A stretch of 64,000 bases of DNA from Sphingobacteriaceae bacterium GW460-11-11-14-LB5 (lineage in GTDB: Bacteria > Bacteroidota > Bacteroidia > Sphingobacteriales > Sphingobacteriaceae). The translations under genes were made by a program, and so were the position numbers. The notes under the pieces are model-generated. The model saw only the letters and a list, made by a program, of their open reading frames with translations, ran no database searches and was not told the DNA's origin. This document shows positions 1 to 9,330 of the stretch, in pieces. Positions within the stretch are counted from its first letter, which is position 1; every line of letters begins with the position of its first letter. The DNA lies in contig CP021237.1 in assembly GCA_002151545.1 (NCBI GenBank), positions 4,402,001 through 4,466,000 of the forward strand, read 5' to 3'.

Positions 1-3000
1 ATCGGTTATACCTTTTTGGGTGTTCGCGAGTATCCATCTATTGATCCAACCGTCGTTTCAGTAAGAACCTCTTATCCGGGGGCCAACTCCGATATTATTG
101 AATCGCAGATTACCGAACCTTTAGAAAAATCGATCAACTCTATTGATGGGATCAGGAATATTTCTTCATCAAGTAATCAGGGAACAAGTAACATCACCAT
201 CGAGTTTAACCTCGATAAAAATATCGAAGAGGCCGCAAACGATGTGCGTGATAAAGTATCGCAGGCCGCCAGAACTTTACCTAAAGATATCGACGGTTTA
301 CCCGTTGTTAGTAAGGCTGATGCCAACTCTGATCCGATTTTATCGATGACCATCCAGAGTGACAAACGCAATACACTGGAATTAAGCGATTTCGCCGAAA
401 ATGTAATTGCCGACCGTATCCAAACCATTCCGGGCGTAAGTAGCGTCCAAATCCAGGGGCAAAGAAAATATGCCATGCGCATCTGGATGGATCCGAATAA
501 ACTGAGCGCTTACGGTTTAACTTCGCAGGATATTGTTACTGCCTTAGACAATGAAAACGTAGAGCTTCCATCAGGAAAAATTACCGGAGCGACTACTGAA
601 CTCACCGTTAAAACCTTAGGAAAACTAACCAACGAAAGTCAGTTTAACAACTTAATCTTAAAAGCCGACAGCAATCAGGTAGTTAAATTAAAAGATGTAG
701 GTTATGCCGTTTTAGGGCCAGAAAATGAAGAAACCGTTCTACGCGAATCGGGCCGGCCGATGGTGGCCATTGCCATTATCCCTCAGCCGGGCGCCAATTA
801 TCTCGATATCAGTAAAGAGTTTTACAATCGTTTCGATAAGTTAAAAGCCGATATCCCAAAAGACATTAAACTGAAGGTTGCATTAGATAATACACTTTTC
901 ATCAAACGTTCGGTAACCGAAGTGGCAGAAACCATTGGTTTATCGCTGGTACTGGTAATTTTGATTATTTACCTTTTCTTTAGGGATTGGGCAATCGCTT
1001 TCAGACCATTAATCGATATCCCGGTATCGCTGGTTTTCACTTTCTTTATTATGTATGCCTTTGGCTTCTCCATTAACGTGTTGAGCTTACTGGCTATTGT
1101 ACTGGCTACGGGATTGGTGGTAGATGATGGTATTGTGGTTACCGAAAATATCTTTAAAAAGGTTGAAGAAGGTATGTCGCCATTCGAGGCAGCCATTAAA
1201 GGGTCAAATGAAATCTTTTTTGCTGTAATTTCGATTTCCATTACTCTTGCAGCCGTATTCTTACCGGTAATTTTCTTACAGGGATTTGTTGGCCGCTTAT
1301 TTAGGGAATTCGGTGTGGTAATCGGTGCAGCGGTACTGGTTTCCGCCTTTGTATCACTAACCTTAACGCCGATGTTAAATGCCTACCTGATGAAAAAAGG
1401 TGGACATAAACCATCCAGATTTTACAACTGGACAGAGCCCTATTTTGTGAAGTTAAATGATGCCTACGAATCGAACCTGAATAAGTTTTTGGATAAAAGG
1501 TGGCTTTCCGTTCCGATTATTTTGGTGTGTATGGGTTTAATTTTCTTATTCTGGAAGATTTTACCAAAAGAAACCGCTCCTTATGATGATCGAAGTGCGA
1601 TAAACATTAATGCAACTACGCCTGAAGGTGCATCATTTACCTATACCGATCAGTTTATTATGAAACTGAACCAACTGGTTCTTGATTCTGTGCCCGAAAA
1701 AAATGTAAACATTACCATTACCTCACCAGGTTTTGGTGGATCAGGCTCGGTAAACTCGGGTTTTGTAAGAATGGGCCTGGTAGATCCTGAAGATCGTAAA
1801 CGTTCGCAAAAAGACATTGCGGATATGCTTACCCGCGTCACAAAGAAATATACAGAAGGTAAAACCATTGTGAATCAACAGCCCACTATTTCCGTTGGCC
1901 GTCGAGGTGGTTTGCCCATCAGTTATATCATCCAGGCACAAAATTTCGAAAAACTAAGAGAGAAAATCCCTTTGTTTATGGATGCGGTATCGAAAGATCC
2001 AACATTCACCGTTTCGGATGTCAACCTGAAATTTAATAAACCTGAAATCAACTTAACCATCGACAGAGATAAGGCAAAAAACTTAGGTGTTTCTATATCT
2101 GCTATTGCCCAAACCTTAAATTTAGGTTTAAGCGGTCAAAGGTTTTCGTATTTCTTCATGAATGGAAAACAATACCAGGTAATTGGTCAGTTCGATCGCG
2201 GCGACCGGAAAGACCCACTAGATTTGAGTTCGGTTTATGTGCGTAATGATAAGGGCGAATTGGTTCAGCTCGATAACGTAGTTACGGCGAAAGAAGAAAG
2301 TAGTCCGCCACAGCTCTACAGGAACAACCGTTTTATCGCGGCAACTGTTTCGGCAGGTTTAGCACCTGGTAAAAGCATTGGTGAAGGTATAGATGCCATG
2401 GATGCCATTTCTAAAAAAGTGTTGGATGAAACTTTCTCTACTGATTTAAGTGGAGAATCGCGTGATTTTAAAGAAAGTTCTTCAAATACCTTCTTTGCGT
2501 TCGGCCTGGCCCTTCTGTTGGTTTATTTAATTCTTTCGGCGCAGTTTGAGAGTTTTAAAGACCCGATCATTATCATTTTAACTGTACCGATGGCCGTTGC
2601 AGGTGCGTTTTTATCGCTTTGGTTATGCGGTCAAAGCTGGAATATCTTCAGCCAGATTGGTACCATCATGCTTATTGGTCTGGTAACTAAAAATGGTATT
2701 TTAATTGTTGAATTTGCCAACCAGCTAAAAGAAAAAGGCATTCCAATCCCCGAAGCCATACGCGAAGCGGCTGTTTCGCGCTTGCGCCCGATTTTAATGA
2801 CCAGTTTGGCCATTGCCATTGGCGCACTACCCATTGCACTGGCTTTAGGTGCCGCGGCAAAAAGCAGAATGAGTATGGGAACCGTAATTGTTGGTGGTAC
2901 GTTATTCTCATTGGTTTTAACCTTATTTGTAATACCAGCCATTTACTCTTACTGGGCTAAACCATACAAACCGAATAAAGAATTAAAAGAAGCCCATCGT

Positions 3001-3033
3001 TTTGAACAAGAAGCTTTACATACAGAAGAATAA
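1..3033 (+). CDS. RND efflux transporter permease (HAE1 family), 5'-truncated by window edge
   Basis: Inner-membrane proton-driven pump subunit of a tripartite efflux system (AcrB/MexF type). The frame is open from base 1 (IGYTFLGVREYPSIDP), so the start lies upstream and by family comparison about 25-35 residues, including the first membrane helix, are missing. An internal TTG at 16 is not a credible start. 1010 residues are visible. The periplasmic porter region begins with YPGANSDIIESQITEPLEKS; TM4 carries the paired aspartates typical of the proton relay (ATGLVVDDGIVVTEN); a second membrane bundle lies near the C-terminus. The stop at 3033 is one base before the TolC-like gene start, so the two are co-transcribed. 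The adaptor (MFP) gene is presumably upstream. Substrate cannot be told from sequence. Confidence 0.95.
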   Translation: MGYTFLGVREYPSIDPTVVSVRTSYPGANSDIIESQITEPLEKSINSIDGIRNISSSSNQGTSNITIEFNLDKNIEEAANDVRDKVSQAARTLPKDIDGLPVVSKADANSDPILSMTIQSDKRNTLELSDFAENVIADRIQTIPGVSSVQIQGQRKYAMRIWMDPNKLSAYGLTSQDIVTALDNENVELPSGKITGATTELTVKTLGKLTNESQFNNLILKADSNQVVKLKDVGYAVLGPENEETVLRESGRPMVAIAIIPQPGANYLDISKEFYNRFDKLKADIPKDIKLKVALDNTLFIKRSVTEVAETIGLSLVLVILIIYLFFRDWAIAFRPLIDIPVSLVFTFFIMYAFGFSINVLSLLAIVLATGLVVDDGIVVTENIFKKVEEGMSPFEAAIKGSNEIFFAVISISITLAAVFLPVIFLQGFVGRLFREFGVVIGAAVLVSAFVSLTLTPMLNAYLMKKGGHKPSRFYNWTEPYFVKLNDAYESNLNKFLDKRWLSVPIILVCMGLIFLFWKILPKETAPYDDRSAININATTPEGASFTYTDQFIMKLNQLVLDSVPEKNVNITITSPGFGGSGSVNSGFVRMGLVDPEDRKRSQKDIADMLTRVTKKYTEGKTIVNQQPTISVGRRGGLPISYIIQAQNFEKLREKIPLFMDAVSKDPTFTVSDVNLKFNKPEINLTIDRDKAKNLGVSISAIAQTLNLGLSGQRFSYFFMNGKQYQVIGQFDRGDRKDPLDLSSVYVRNDKGELVQLDNVVTAKEESSPPQLYRNNRFIAATVSAGLAPGKSIGEGIDAMDAISKKVLDETFSTDLSGESRDFKESSSNTFFAFGLALLLVYLILSAQFESFKDPIIIILTVPMAVAGAFLSLWLCGQSWNIFSQIGTIMLIGLVTKNGILIVEFANQLKEKGIPIPEAIREAAVSRLRPILMTSLAIAIGALPIALALGAAAKSRMSMGTVIVGGTLFSLVLTLFVIPAIYSYWAKPYKPNKELKEAHRFEQEALHTEE

Positions 3034-3034
3034 G

Positions 3035-4345
3035 ATGAGCAAGAAATTAAAAATATTTATCCTACTGTTAAGCTTATCCCTTTCGGGTTTTGCACAAGAA
3101 CAGCTGAGCTTGCAGGAAGCCATTACCATTGCTTTACAGAACAATTACGACATCAAAATCAGTAAAAACCAGATCGATATAGCAAAGAACAATGCCAATA
3201 TCGGCAATGCGGGTATGTTACCTAACTTAACCGGAAGTTATACCAATGGCGGAAGTATCCAGAACACCAGGCAAACGCCTGCCACTGGCCCTGACCGGGT
3301 AATTACAGGCGCAAAAAGTACCAATAACAGTTATGGTGCCGATTTAAACTGGACTATTTTTGATGGTTTTAGCATGTTCGCCAATTACGATCGCTTAAAA
3401 GAATTGCAAAAGCAGGGCGAGTTAAACGCCCGCTTAACCATTTTAACTACTGTTGCAGATGTAATTACGGCCTATTATGATATTGTAAGGCAGCAACAAT
3501 TGGTGATAGCAGCAGATAGTGCGATGGATGTTTCGGTATTACGTACCAGTATTGCCAAAACAAAATTACAGCTTGGCCGTGGTTCAAAACTGGATGTATT
3601 AACCGCACAGGTTGATTATAATACCGATACCTCAAATTACCTGCAAACCAAAAATGCCCTACAGGTAGCTAAAGTCCGTTTAAATCAATTAATGGTTAGA
3701 GATATTGGCACCTCCTTTTCTGTTGCAAATAATATTGATGTAGATAAAGGCATTTTATTTAGCAAAATGGCCGAGATGGCCGAACAACAGAATCCGAATG
3801 TGCAGAATGCTTTTATTAATCAGCGTATTGCCTCGTTAAATCTAAAATCTATCCGTGGCGCACGTTATCCATCCGTTAGCCTAAACTCTGGTTATAGCCG
3901 GGCAAACAGTACCAGCCCTACTGGCTTTAACCAAAAATTTGCTGCAAATGGATTTACCTATGGCGTTACTGCGAGTATAAATTTATTTAATGGTTTTTTA
4001 CAGCGCCAGCAAGAACGTAATGCGAAGATTGAGATCGATAATTCGGCCTTAACCTTAAACAAAACCAAACTCGATGTAAATTCGCAGTTGCTTACCGCAT
4101 ATGAAAATTATAGCACTTATCTCGATTTGATTAAGTTAGAACAACGAAATGTAGATATTGCAAAAGAAAACTTAGATATTACCCTGGCAAAATACCGTTT
4201 AGGCAGTATTGCGCCTTTAGAATTAAGAGAAGCACAGCGTAATGCTATTGATGCCAAAAACCGTTTCATTGAAATGCAATATCAAGCTAAAATAGCCGAA
4301 ACTACACTGAAAGAAATCAGTGGAAATATAAATTTATCTAATTAA
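3035..4345 (+). CDS. TolC family outer-membrane efflux protein
   Basis: Outer-membrane channel partner of the RND pump. 436 residues with a signal peptide (MSKKLKIFILLLSLSLSGFA, cleavage before QEQLSLQEA). The N-terminal LQEAITIALQNNYDIK is the usual OEP repeat opening. Two halves of long helices follow, with the second repeat signature near the end (AKYRLGSIAPLELREAQRNAIDAKNRF). The frame is open further upstream to an ATG at 3002, but that would overlap the RND gene by 32 bases and put 11 polar residues before the signal peptide, so the ATG at 3035 is preferred. It is the last gene of the efflux operon. Confidence 0.93.
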   Translation: MSKKLKIFILLLSLSLSGFAQEQLSLQEAITIALQNNYDIKISKNQIDIAKNNANIGNAGMLPNLTGSYTNGGSIQNTRQTPATGPDRVITGAKSTNNSYGADLNWTIFDGFSMFANYDRLKELQKQGELNARLTILTTVADVITAYYDIVRQQQLVIAADSAMDVSVLRTSIAKTKLQLGRGSKLDVLTAQVDYNTDTSNYLQTKNALQVAKVRLNQLMVRDIGTSFSVANNIDVDKGILFSKMAEMAEQQNPNVQNAFINQRIASLNLKSIRGARYPSVSLNSGYSRANSTSPTGFNQKFAANGFTYGVTASINLFNGFLQRQQERNAKIEIDNSALTLNKTKLDVNSQLLTAYENYSTYLDLIKLEQRNVDIAKENLDITLAKYRLGSIAPLELREAQRNAIDAKNRFIEMQYQAKIAETTLKEISGNINLSN

Positions 4346-4348
4346 TCT

Positions 4349-4390
4349 TTATATTTAAACCCATGATATTTTATATTTAGTCCCATGATA
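4349..4390 (+). repeat. 22-bp tandem duplication of a translation-start region
   Basis: The stretch TTATATTTAAACCCATGATA (4349-4368) recurs as TTATATTTAGTCCCATGATA (4371-4390), a 22-bp period with two mismatches. The second copy contains the start codon of the kinase gene at 4385. The first copy contains a decoy ATG at 4363 that opens a five-codon frame (MIFYI) ending at TAG 4378-4380, just before the real start. Confidence 0.75.
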
Positions 4391-5248
4391 CTTGTTGCAG
4401 ATAGTGGCTCATCAAAAACCGATTGGATGGGCTATCATAATGGCGAGACCATTAAGTTTAGCACTCCTGGAATAAACCCTTATTTCTTAAGTGAGCAAGA
4501 AATTACCAAGCTGATTTCTAAAAATGAATCCTTATTACAATATGCTGATGAGGTAAAAGAAATCTACTTCTTTGGAGCCGGTTGTTCTTCACCCGACAAA
4601 CATGAAGTAGTCTCAAATGGCTTGTCGGCCGTTTTTGGTAATGCCTTTATTTCAGTAGACCACGATCTTTTGGGTTCGGTATATGCGACCTGCGGAAATG
4701 CTGAAGGTTTAAACTGTATTTTAGGTACCGGATCGAATATCTGTTATTTCGATGGAAAGAAAATCCACGATGGCCACCACGGCTTAGGTTATGTGCTTGG
4801 CGATGAAGGTTCTGGTACTTTCTTTGGGAAAAAAGTACTTTTAAGCTATTTATACAATAAAATGCCCTCCAACTTAGCGGCAGAATTTAAAAAATCTTTC
4901 CCTTCAGAAAAGGAACAGATTATTACCAATGTATATCAAAAACCTTTCCCTAACATCTATTTAGCAGGTTTTAGCCGCTTTATGGCCAGCCATAAAGACC
5001 ATCCCTTTATTCAGGATATTTTAAGAACCGGCTTTCAGGAGTTTGTAGATACGAACGTTAAAGATTATCCTAAACATAAAAATGTTCCCTGCCATTTTGT
5101 AGGTTCAATCGCCTATTATTATCAGGAAACATTAATTTCGGTGTTATTAGAAAATGGCATTGAACCTGGGAAAATACTACAGAAACCCATTGAAGAGCTG
5201 TTTAATTTTATTTTAAATAAAGAAGGAATAGTACAACAGGCAAGTTAA
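4385..5248 (+). CDS. BadF/BadG/BcrA/BcrD-type ATPase, probable N-acetylglucosamine kinase
   Basis: Cytoplasmic sugar kinase of the ASKHA fold, 287 residues. The N-terminal phosphate-1 loop is ILVADSGSSKTDW (residues 2-14). A second signature, ILGTGSNICYFDGKKIHDGH, is followed by GYVLGDEGSGTFFGKK. This is the layout of Bacteroidota proteins annotated as N-acetylglucosamine kinase, which phosphorylate amino sugars for peptidoglycan or chitin recycling. The substrate is inferred from family only. It stands alone, 39 bases after the TolC gene, with its start region duplicated just upstream. Confidence 0.85.
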   Translation: MILVADSGSSKTDWMGYHNGETIKFSTPGINPYFLSEQEITKLISKNESLLQYADEVKEIYFFGAGCSSPDKHEVVSNGLSAVFGNAFISVDHDLLGSVYATCGNAEGLNCILGTGSNICYFDGKKIHDGHHGLGYVLGDEGSGTFFGKKVLLSYLYNKMPSNLAAEFKKSFPSEKEQIITNVYQKPFPNIYLAGFSRFMASHKDHPFIQDILRTGFQEFVDTNVKDYPKHKNVPCHFVGSIAYYYQETLISVLLENGIEPGKILQKPIEELFNFILNKEGIVQQAS

Positions 5249-5363
5249 AATCGAAGTCTTATTTTTAGCTATTATAAATTTATTGTTAAAATATTCTTAA
5301 GATTGTAAACATAACAACATAAACTTTTGTTATATTTTTAACGGCATATAAATGCTAACACAT

Positions 5364-5756
5364 ATGAAGAGAATACTGGTAGTAGACGATGATATTGAGG
5401 TTTTAGAAACCATACAATTAATACTGGAAATCGGGGGATTTAAAGTTTCGGCACTAAATGATGGCGAAGAAATTTTTAACAGAATTGAAAAATTTAGTCC
5501 CGATTTAATCTTACTGGATATTTCTCTAGGGCATATCGATGGGCGTGTGTTGTGCGAGCAGCTAAAATCCATTGAAAGCACCTCTAAAATTCCAATTTTA
5601 CTGATTTCAGGTTTATACGATCCAAAAGATTTTACAACCTTAAACTACGGTCAGGACGATTTCTTATCAAAACCATTCCAAATGGATGTACTGCTTAAAA
5701 AGATCTCTAAAATTCTTTCACTGGAAGAAGATAAACCAAGTTTTCTGTTAAATTAA
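5364..5756 (+). CDS. Single-domain response regulator (receiver only)
   Basis: 130-residue CheY-like receiver with no output domain. Acidic pocket in KRILVVDDD (D8-D10), phosphoacceptor Asp at about residue 52 (LILLDISLG), conserved Lys in DDFLSKPFQ. An in-frame ATG at 5352 would add four residues (MLTH); the ATG at 5364 starts directly on the first beta strand and is preferred. No kinase is adjacent, so the partner is unknown; such proteins often relay or sequester phosphate. A strong terminator follows. Confidence 0.88.
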   Translation: MKRILVVDDDIEVLETIQLILEIGGFKVSALNDGEEIFNRIEKFSPDLILLDISLGHIDGRVLCEQLKSIESTSKIPILLISGLYDPKDFTTLNYGQDDFLSKPFQMDVLLKKISKILSLEEDKPSFLLN

Positions 5757-5779
5757 GTTAGTGCAGCCTTAAAATATTT

Positions 5780-5819
5780 AGCCAAGAGGATCTTAAGTTT
5801 CTCTTGGCTTTTTTATTTT
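5780..5819 (+). terminator. Rho-independent terminator after the response regulator
   Basis: AGCCAAGAG (5780-5788) pairs with CTCTTGGCT (5801-5809) around a 12-base loop, followed by a run of T. Confidence 0.85.
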
Positions 5820-5853
5820 TATAAAAAAAACACTTTCCTATAAATTTAATGAC

Positions 5854-6591
5854 ATGATACCAAGCAATGAATGGTTAACAACCTGGAACGAGAAACGCTC
5901 TTTATTAGCCTGTCCTAACAATTTGAATGATTATTTTGAAGAAACAGCAGTTGCTGGCAAAAAAATAGATCACCTTGAACTGGGAAGCGTTTCTATTCCA
6001 ACAGGAGAAATTCTGGTGCGTGATCCACTGGTTTATATCCAGAAAGATGCTGAACCATATTTAATTAAAGTACCAAAAGGCGAATTCCCGGTAACGGCAG
6101 CCGTAGTGGTTCCCGATGATGAAGATTGTGCCAGATATGCTGCCGTTAAAGTGCAGTTTACAGCTTATGATGCGATACGCTTTGAAGAGGCATTAATCGG
6201 AACAGAAGACCTTGTTAATTTTAATGAAGGAGAATTTTTTGGTTTTAATGTAGATGCAGGCTTAGCTTGTGTGCTGGATAAAGAAACATTAAAACATTTC
6301 TGTGCCTTTCAAGACAAGTTTAACAGAGAGAATCCTGGTAAAAATCTGTACGATGATTACTTCGCGGCACTTTTTGCAGGTAATTATGCCGAAAACCCTA
6401 TTCATCAGCGTGAAGGTGGCGATTGGATCAACTGGAAAATCCCAGGGACGGATTACCATATTCCATTTTTTCAAAGTGGTTTTGGCGATGGCACCTACCC
6501 CGTTTATTATGGTTTTGATATTGAAGGTAATATTTGCGCACTGATTATTCAGTTTATTGATATTGAACTGGCTTACGGTGAAGAGGCGTAA
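5854..6591 (+). CDS. DUF4241 domain-containing protein
   Basis: 245-residue soluble protein without signal peptide or membrane segment. The sequence matches the DUF4241 pattern as I recall it: an N-terminal LELGSVSIPTGEILVRDPL motif, a central GFNVDAGLACVLD segment, and a C-terminal SGFGDGTYPVYYGFD stretch. The function of the family is not established; some members sit near toxin/immunity loci, but nothing here suggests that. It is flanked by a terminator upstream and the htpG leader downstream, so it is probably monocistronic. Confidence 0.7.
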   Translation: MIPSNEWLTTWNEKRSLLACPNNLNDYFEETAVAGKKIDHLELGSVSIPTGEILVRDPLVYIQKDAEPYLIKVPKGEFPVTAAVVVPDDEDCARYAAVKVQFTAYDAIRFEEALIGTEDLVNFNEGEFFGFNVDAGLACVLDKETLKHFCAFQDKFNRENPGKNLYDDYFAALFAGNYAENPIHQREGGDWINWKIPGTDYHIPFFQSGFGDGTYPVYYGFDIEGNICALIIQFIDIELAYGEEA

Positions 6592-6660
6592 ATTTCAATT
6601 TATAATAATGAGGCTTTGCTTTGCAAATCATGATTAAACTGTAATAATAAAAGCAACTGG

Positions 6661-6681
6661 TGGTCTCTGAGACACAGACCA
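6661..6681 (+). other. Inverted repeat in the htpG upstream region
   Basis: TGGTCTCTG and CACAGACCA flank a 3-base centre, giving a nearly perfect 9-bp dyad about 105 bases before the htpG start. It could be an operator or a hairpin. No known heat-shock element (such as a CIRCE copy) was recognised. Confidence 0.4.
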
Positions 6682-6785
6682 TGGAACCAGCAATGATGGA
6701 TTTATGGATGCTGTCATTTTGGCAAATAAATTCTTTTGGAACAAGCCTTGTTATGCAGGATGTAGATTAAACAATTTATTTACAT

Positions 6786-8672
6786 ATGAGCATACAGGAA
6801 AAAGGAAATATCTCGATACACACTGAGAATATTTTCCCGATAATTAAGAAGTTTTTATACTCTGATAACGAAATTTTTCTTCGTGAGTTGGTTTCTAACG
6901 CAGTAGATGCGGTTCAGAAAATTAAAAGACTAGGTTCATTAGGTCAGTTTAATGGCGAAGTTGGTCAGCCATTGGTGCAAGTTGCAGTTGATAAGGATGC
7001 AAAAACCATTACCATTAGCGATAACGGTTTGGGAATGACTGCCGAAGAGATTAAAAAATACATTAACCAGGTTGCATTTTCTGGCGCAAGTGAGTTTGTA
7101 GAGAAATTTAAGGATGCTAAAGATGCCAATGAAATCATCGGTAAATTCGGTTTAGGTTTCTACTCGGCCTTTATGGTTGCAGATTTAGTTGAGATTCAAA
7201 CTTTATCATACCAGGATGGCGCAGAACCTGCACGTTGGGTTTGCGATGGCAGTACAGAATTTGAAATTACTGAAGGAACTAAAACCACTCGCGGTACCGA
7301 TATTATCCTGCATGTAAACAAAGATTCGGAAGAATTTTTAGCAGAAAGTAAACTGCAGGAAATCCTGGATAAATACGCTAAATTTTTACCTGTGCCTATT
7401 AAGTTTGGCACTAAAACAGAATCGGTTGAAGATGGCGTAGATGAGGAAGGTAAAGCCAAGTATAACGACGTTGAAGTTGATAACATAATCAACACCACCA
7501 ACCCGATCTGGACAAAAGCTCCTGCAGATTTGTCAGACGAGGATTATTTAAACTTTTACCGCGAATTATATCCATTTAGTGAAGAACCATTATTCTGGAT
7601 CCACTTAAATGTTGATTACCCTTTTAATTTAACCGGCGTATTGTATTTCCCTAAGTTGAAAAACGATTTCGAAATGCAGCGCAACAAAATCAAATTATAT
7701 TCACGTCAGGTATTTATTACCGATGAGGTTAAAGATATTGTTCCTGAGTTTTTGATGTTATTACACGGTGTAATCGATTCTCCTGATATTCCGTTAAATG
7801 TATCACGCAGTTTCTTACAGGCCGACAGCAACGTTAAAAAGATCAATAACTACATTACTAAAAAGGTTGCTGATAAATTAGGTGAGTTATTTGCCAAAGA
7901 CCGTAAAGCTTATGAAGATAAATGGAAAGACATCGGTCTTTTTGTAAAATACGGTATGATCAGTGAAGAGAAGTTTTACGATAAAGCTAAAGATTTTGCT
8001 TTAGTTGGAAACACTAAAAATGAGCTTTTCACACTTCCTGAGTATAAAGAGAAGGTAAGCGCCTTACAAACGGATAAAAATGGCACTGTGGTTTATTTAT
8101 ACACCAACGATGCGGCTAAACAAGATGCTTTTATCCAATCGGCGAACAAAAAAGATTACGATGTTTTATTATTAGACTCACCAATCGACAATCACTTTAT
8201 CAATCAATTGGAGCAAAAATTAGAGAAAACATCAATTAAACGTGTTGACTCCAGCGTTGCGGATAAATTAATTGAGAAAGACGAACAAAATGAGCATGTT
8301 TTAACTGAAGATCAGGTAAAAGAAGTAACCACTATTTTTGAAAAAGCCATTACCAAACCAGGTATGCATGTAGAAATTGTGGCTTTACATCCTGAAGAAT
8401 TACCAGTTACCATTACCATGGATGAATTTATGCGCCGGATGAAAGATATGGCTGCTATGGGTGGCGGAATGGGCTTTTACGGCCAAATGCCCGACAATTA
8501 CAAAGTTGCCATTAACGGAAACCATAAATTGGTCAGTAAAATTTTAAAGGCTGAGGGAGAAGAGCAAAGCAACCTGGCTAAACAAGCGGTAGATTTAGCG
8601 CTTTTAGCACAAGGTATGTTAACTGGTGCAGAATTAACTGCTTTTGTAAGCAGAAGTGTAGAATTAATTTAA
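6786..8672 (+). CDS. htpG: Molecular chaperone HtpG (Hsp90)
   Basis: Cytosolic ATP-dependent chaperone, 628 residues, full length. The N-terminal GHKL ATPase carries LRELVSNAVDAVQK, the DNGLGMTAEEI loop and the GKFGLGFYSAFMVAD lid motif. The middle domain contains the NVSRSFLQAD region with the catalytic-loop arginine. The C-terminal dimerisation domain follows (EFMRRMKDMAAMGGG through the end). The start at 6786 gives the family-typical MSIQEKGNISIHTENIFP. It stands alone between a 194-base leader and a strong terminator. Confidence 0.97.
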   Translation: MSIQEKGNISIHTENIFPIIKKFLYSDNEIFLRELVSNAVDAVQKIKRLGSLGQFNGEVGQPLVQVAVDKDAKTITISDNGLGMTAEEIKKYINQVAFSGASEFVEKFKDAKDANEIIGKFGLGFYSAFMVADLVEIQTLSYQDGAEPARWVCDGSTEFEITEGTKTTRGTDIILHVNKDSEEFLAESKLQEILDKYAKFLPVPIKFGTKTESVEDGVDEEGKAKYNDVEVDNIINTTNPIWTKAPADLSDEDYLNFYRELYPFSEEPLFWIHLNVDYPFNLTGVLYFPKLKNDFEMQRNKIKLYSRQVFITDEVKDIVPEFLMLLHGVIDSPDIPLNVSRSFLQADSNVKKINNYITKKVADKLGELFAKDRKAYEDKWKDIGLFVKYGMISEEKFYDKAKDFALVGNTKNELFTLPEYKEKVSALQTDKNGTVVYLYTNDAAKQDAFIQSANKKDYDVLLLDSPIDNHFINQLEQKLEKTSIKRVDSSVADKLIEKDEQNEHVLTEDQVKEVTTIFEKAITKPGMHVEIVALHPEELPVTITMDEFMRRMKDMAAMGGGMGFYGQMPDNYKVAINGNHKLVSKILKAEGEEQSNLAKQAVDLALLAQGMLTGAELTAFVSRSVELI

Positions 8673-8694
8673 TCAGGAAAACCTGTTAAAGTTT

Positions 8695-8731
8695 AAAGGG
8701 AGAAACCGAATCGGTTTCTCCCTTTTTCTTT
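8695..8731 (+). terminator. Rho-independent terminator of htpG
   Basis: AAAGGGAGAAACCGA (8695-8709) pairs perfectly with TCGGTTTCTCCCTTT (8711-8725), followed by T-rich sequence. Confidence 0.9.
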
Positions 8732-8743
8732 GGTGAATGGGCA

Positions 8744-8773
8744 TAAAAAAAGTCCTGATCAGATCAAGACTTT
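8744..8773 (-). terminator. Terminator of the minus-strand HsdR_N gene
   Basis: AAGTCTTGATC/GATCAGGACTT stem read on the minus strand, followed by a T7 run. It lies about 45 bases past the stop of the 8818-9309 gene and converges on the htpG terminator. Confidence 0.8.
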
Positions 8774-8817
8774 TAGGCAAGAATTTTCGGGAACTCTTAG
8801 ATTAAAATTAATATTGT

Positions 8818-9309
8818 TTAGCTTGCAACGTTCGCTTTTTGATCTACATTGAAGTAATCTTTATGATCTTCGATCATTTTAGCAATGGTAGCGGCTTTAG
8901 TATCGGTTATTTTAAATTCGAATAATGGCTCTTGATTTTTCTTAGATCTCACCATTTTTTCTGTGTAAAAGCGGTACACTAAACCATTGGTTAATAAACC
9001 ATATTTAGCTTTTGTTTTACGGAAATATTTAGATAGGCGTGAATCGTGAATATCTAAATTATCGTTGTGGTGTTTACATTCAACCAGAATGGTTGGTTCG
9101 CCATCTTTCATAATGGTGTAATCCACTTTTTTACTTTTTTTAACCCCGAAGTCTAGAACAGCTTCAGATTGAACCTCTGAGGGATCAAATCCTAAGATTT
9201 GGATAAAAGGCATAACTAACGCGTTCCTTGTTAAATCCTCAGATTGAACTTGTGGAAGCATTTTCTTAATTCTTACGGCAAACTGCCCGATTTCGTCTTT
9301 CAATTCCAT
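8818..9309 (-). CDS. Stand-alone HsdR N-terminal-like PD-(D/E)XK nuclease domain protein
   Basis: 163 residues matching the type I restriction enzyme HsdR N-terminal domain. Asp63 in KVDYTIMKDG and E77-C-K79 in TILVECKHH give the D-x13-ExK core of the PD-(D/E)XK fold. The following helix and the KYGLLTNGLVYRFYTE strand are also typical. There is no helicase or motor domain and no HsdM or HsdS in the window, so this is not a restriction system as it stands. Such orphan domains are common in Bacteroidota chromosomes with no settled role. It follows a 124-residue unknown gene by 21 bases, probably one operon. Confidence 0.8.
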   Translation of the reverse strand: MELKDEIGQFAVRIKKMLPQVQSEDLTRNALVMPFIQILGFDPSEVQSEAVLDFGVKKSKKVDYTIMKDGEPTILVECKHHNDNLDIHDSRLSKYFRKTKAKYGLLTNGLVYRFYTEKMVRSKKNQEPLFEFKITDTKAATIAKMIEDHKDYFNVDQKANVAS

Positions 9310-9330
9310 GTTGTTATCTATTATAGGTAG

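Noticed and set aside
1741-1941. Minus-strand frames within the RND gene
   Set aside because: Shadows of a strongly conserved coding sequence.
6681-6770. 29-codon frame before htpG (MEPAMMDLW...)
   Set aside because: No promoter, no neighbour to explain it, and the peptide looks random; most likely part of the htpG leader.
8818-9309. Restriction-modification system
   Set aside because: Only the HsdR N-terminal nuclease domain is present; no HsdM, HsdS or helicase.
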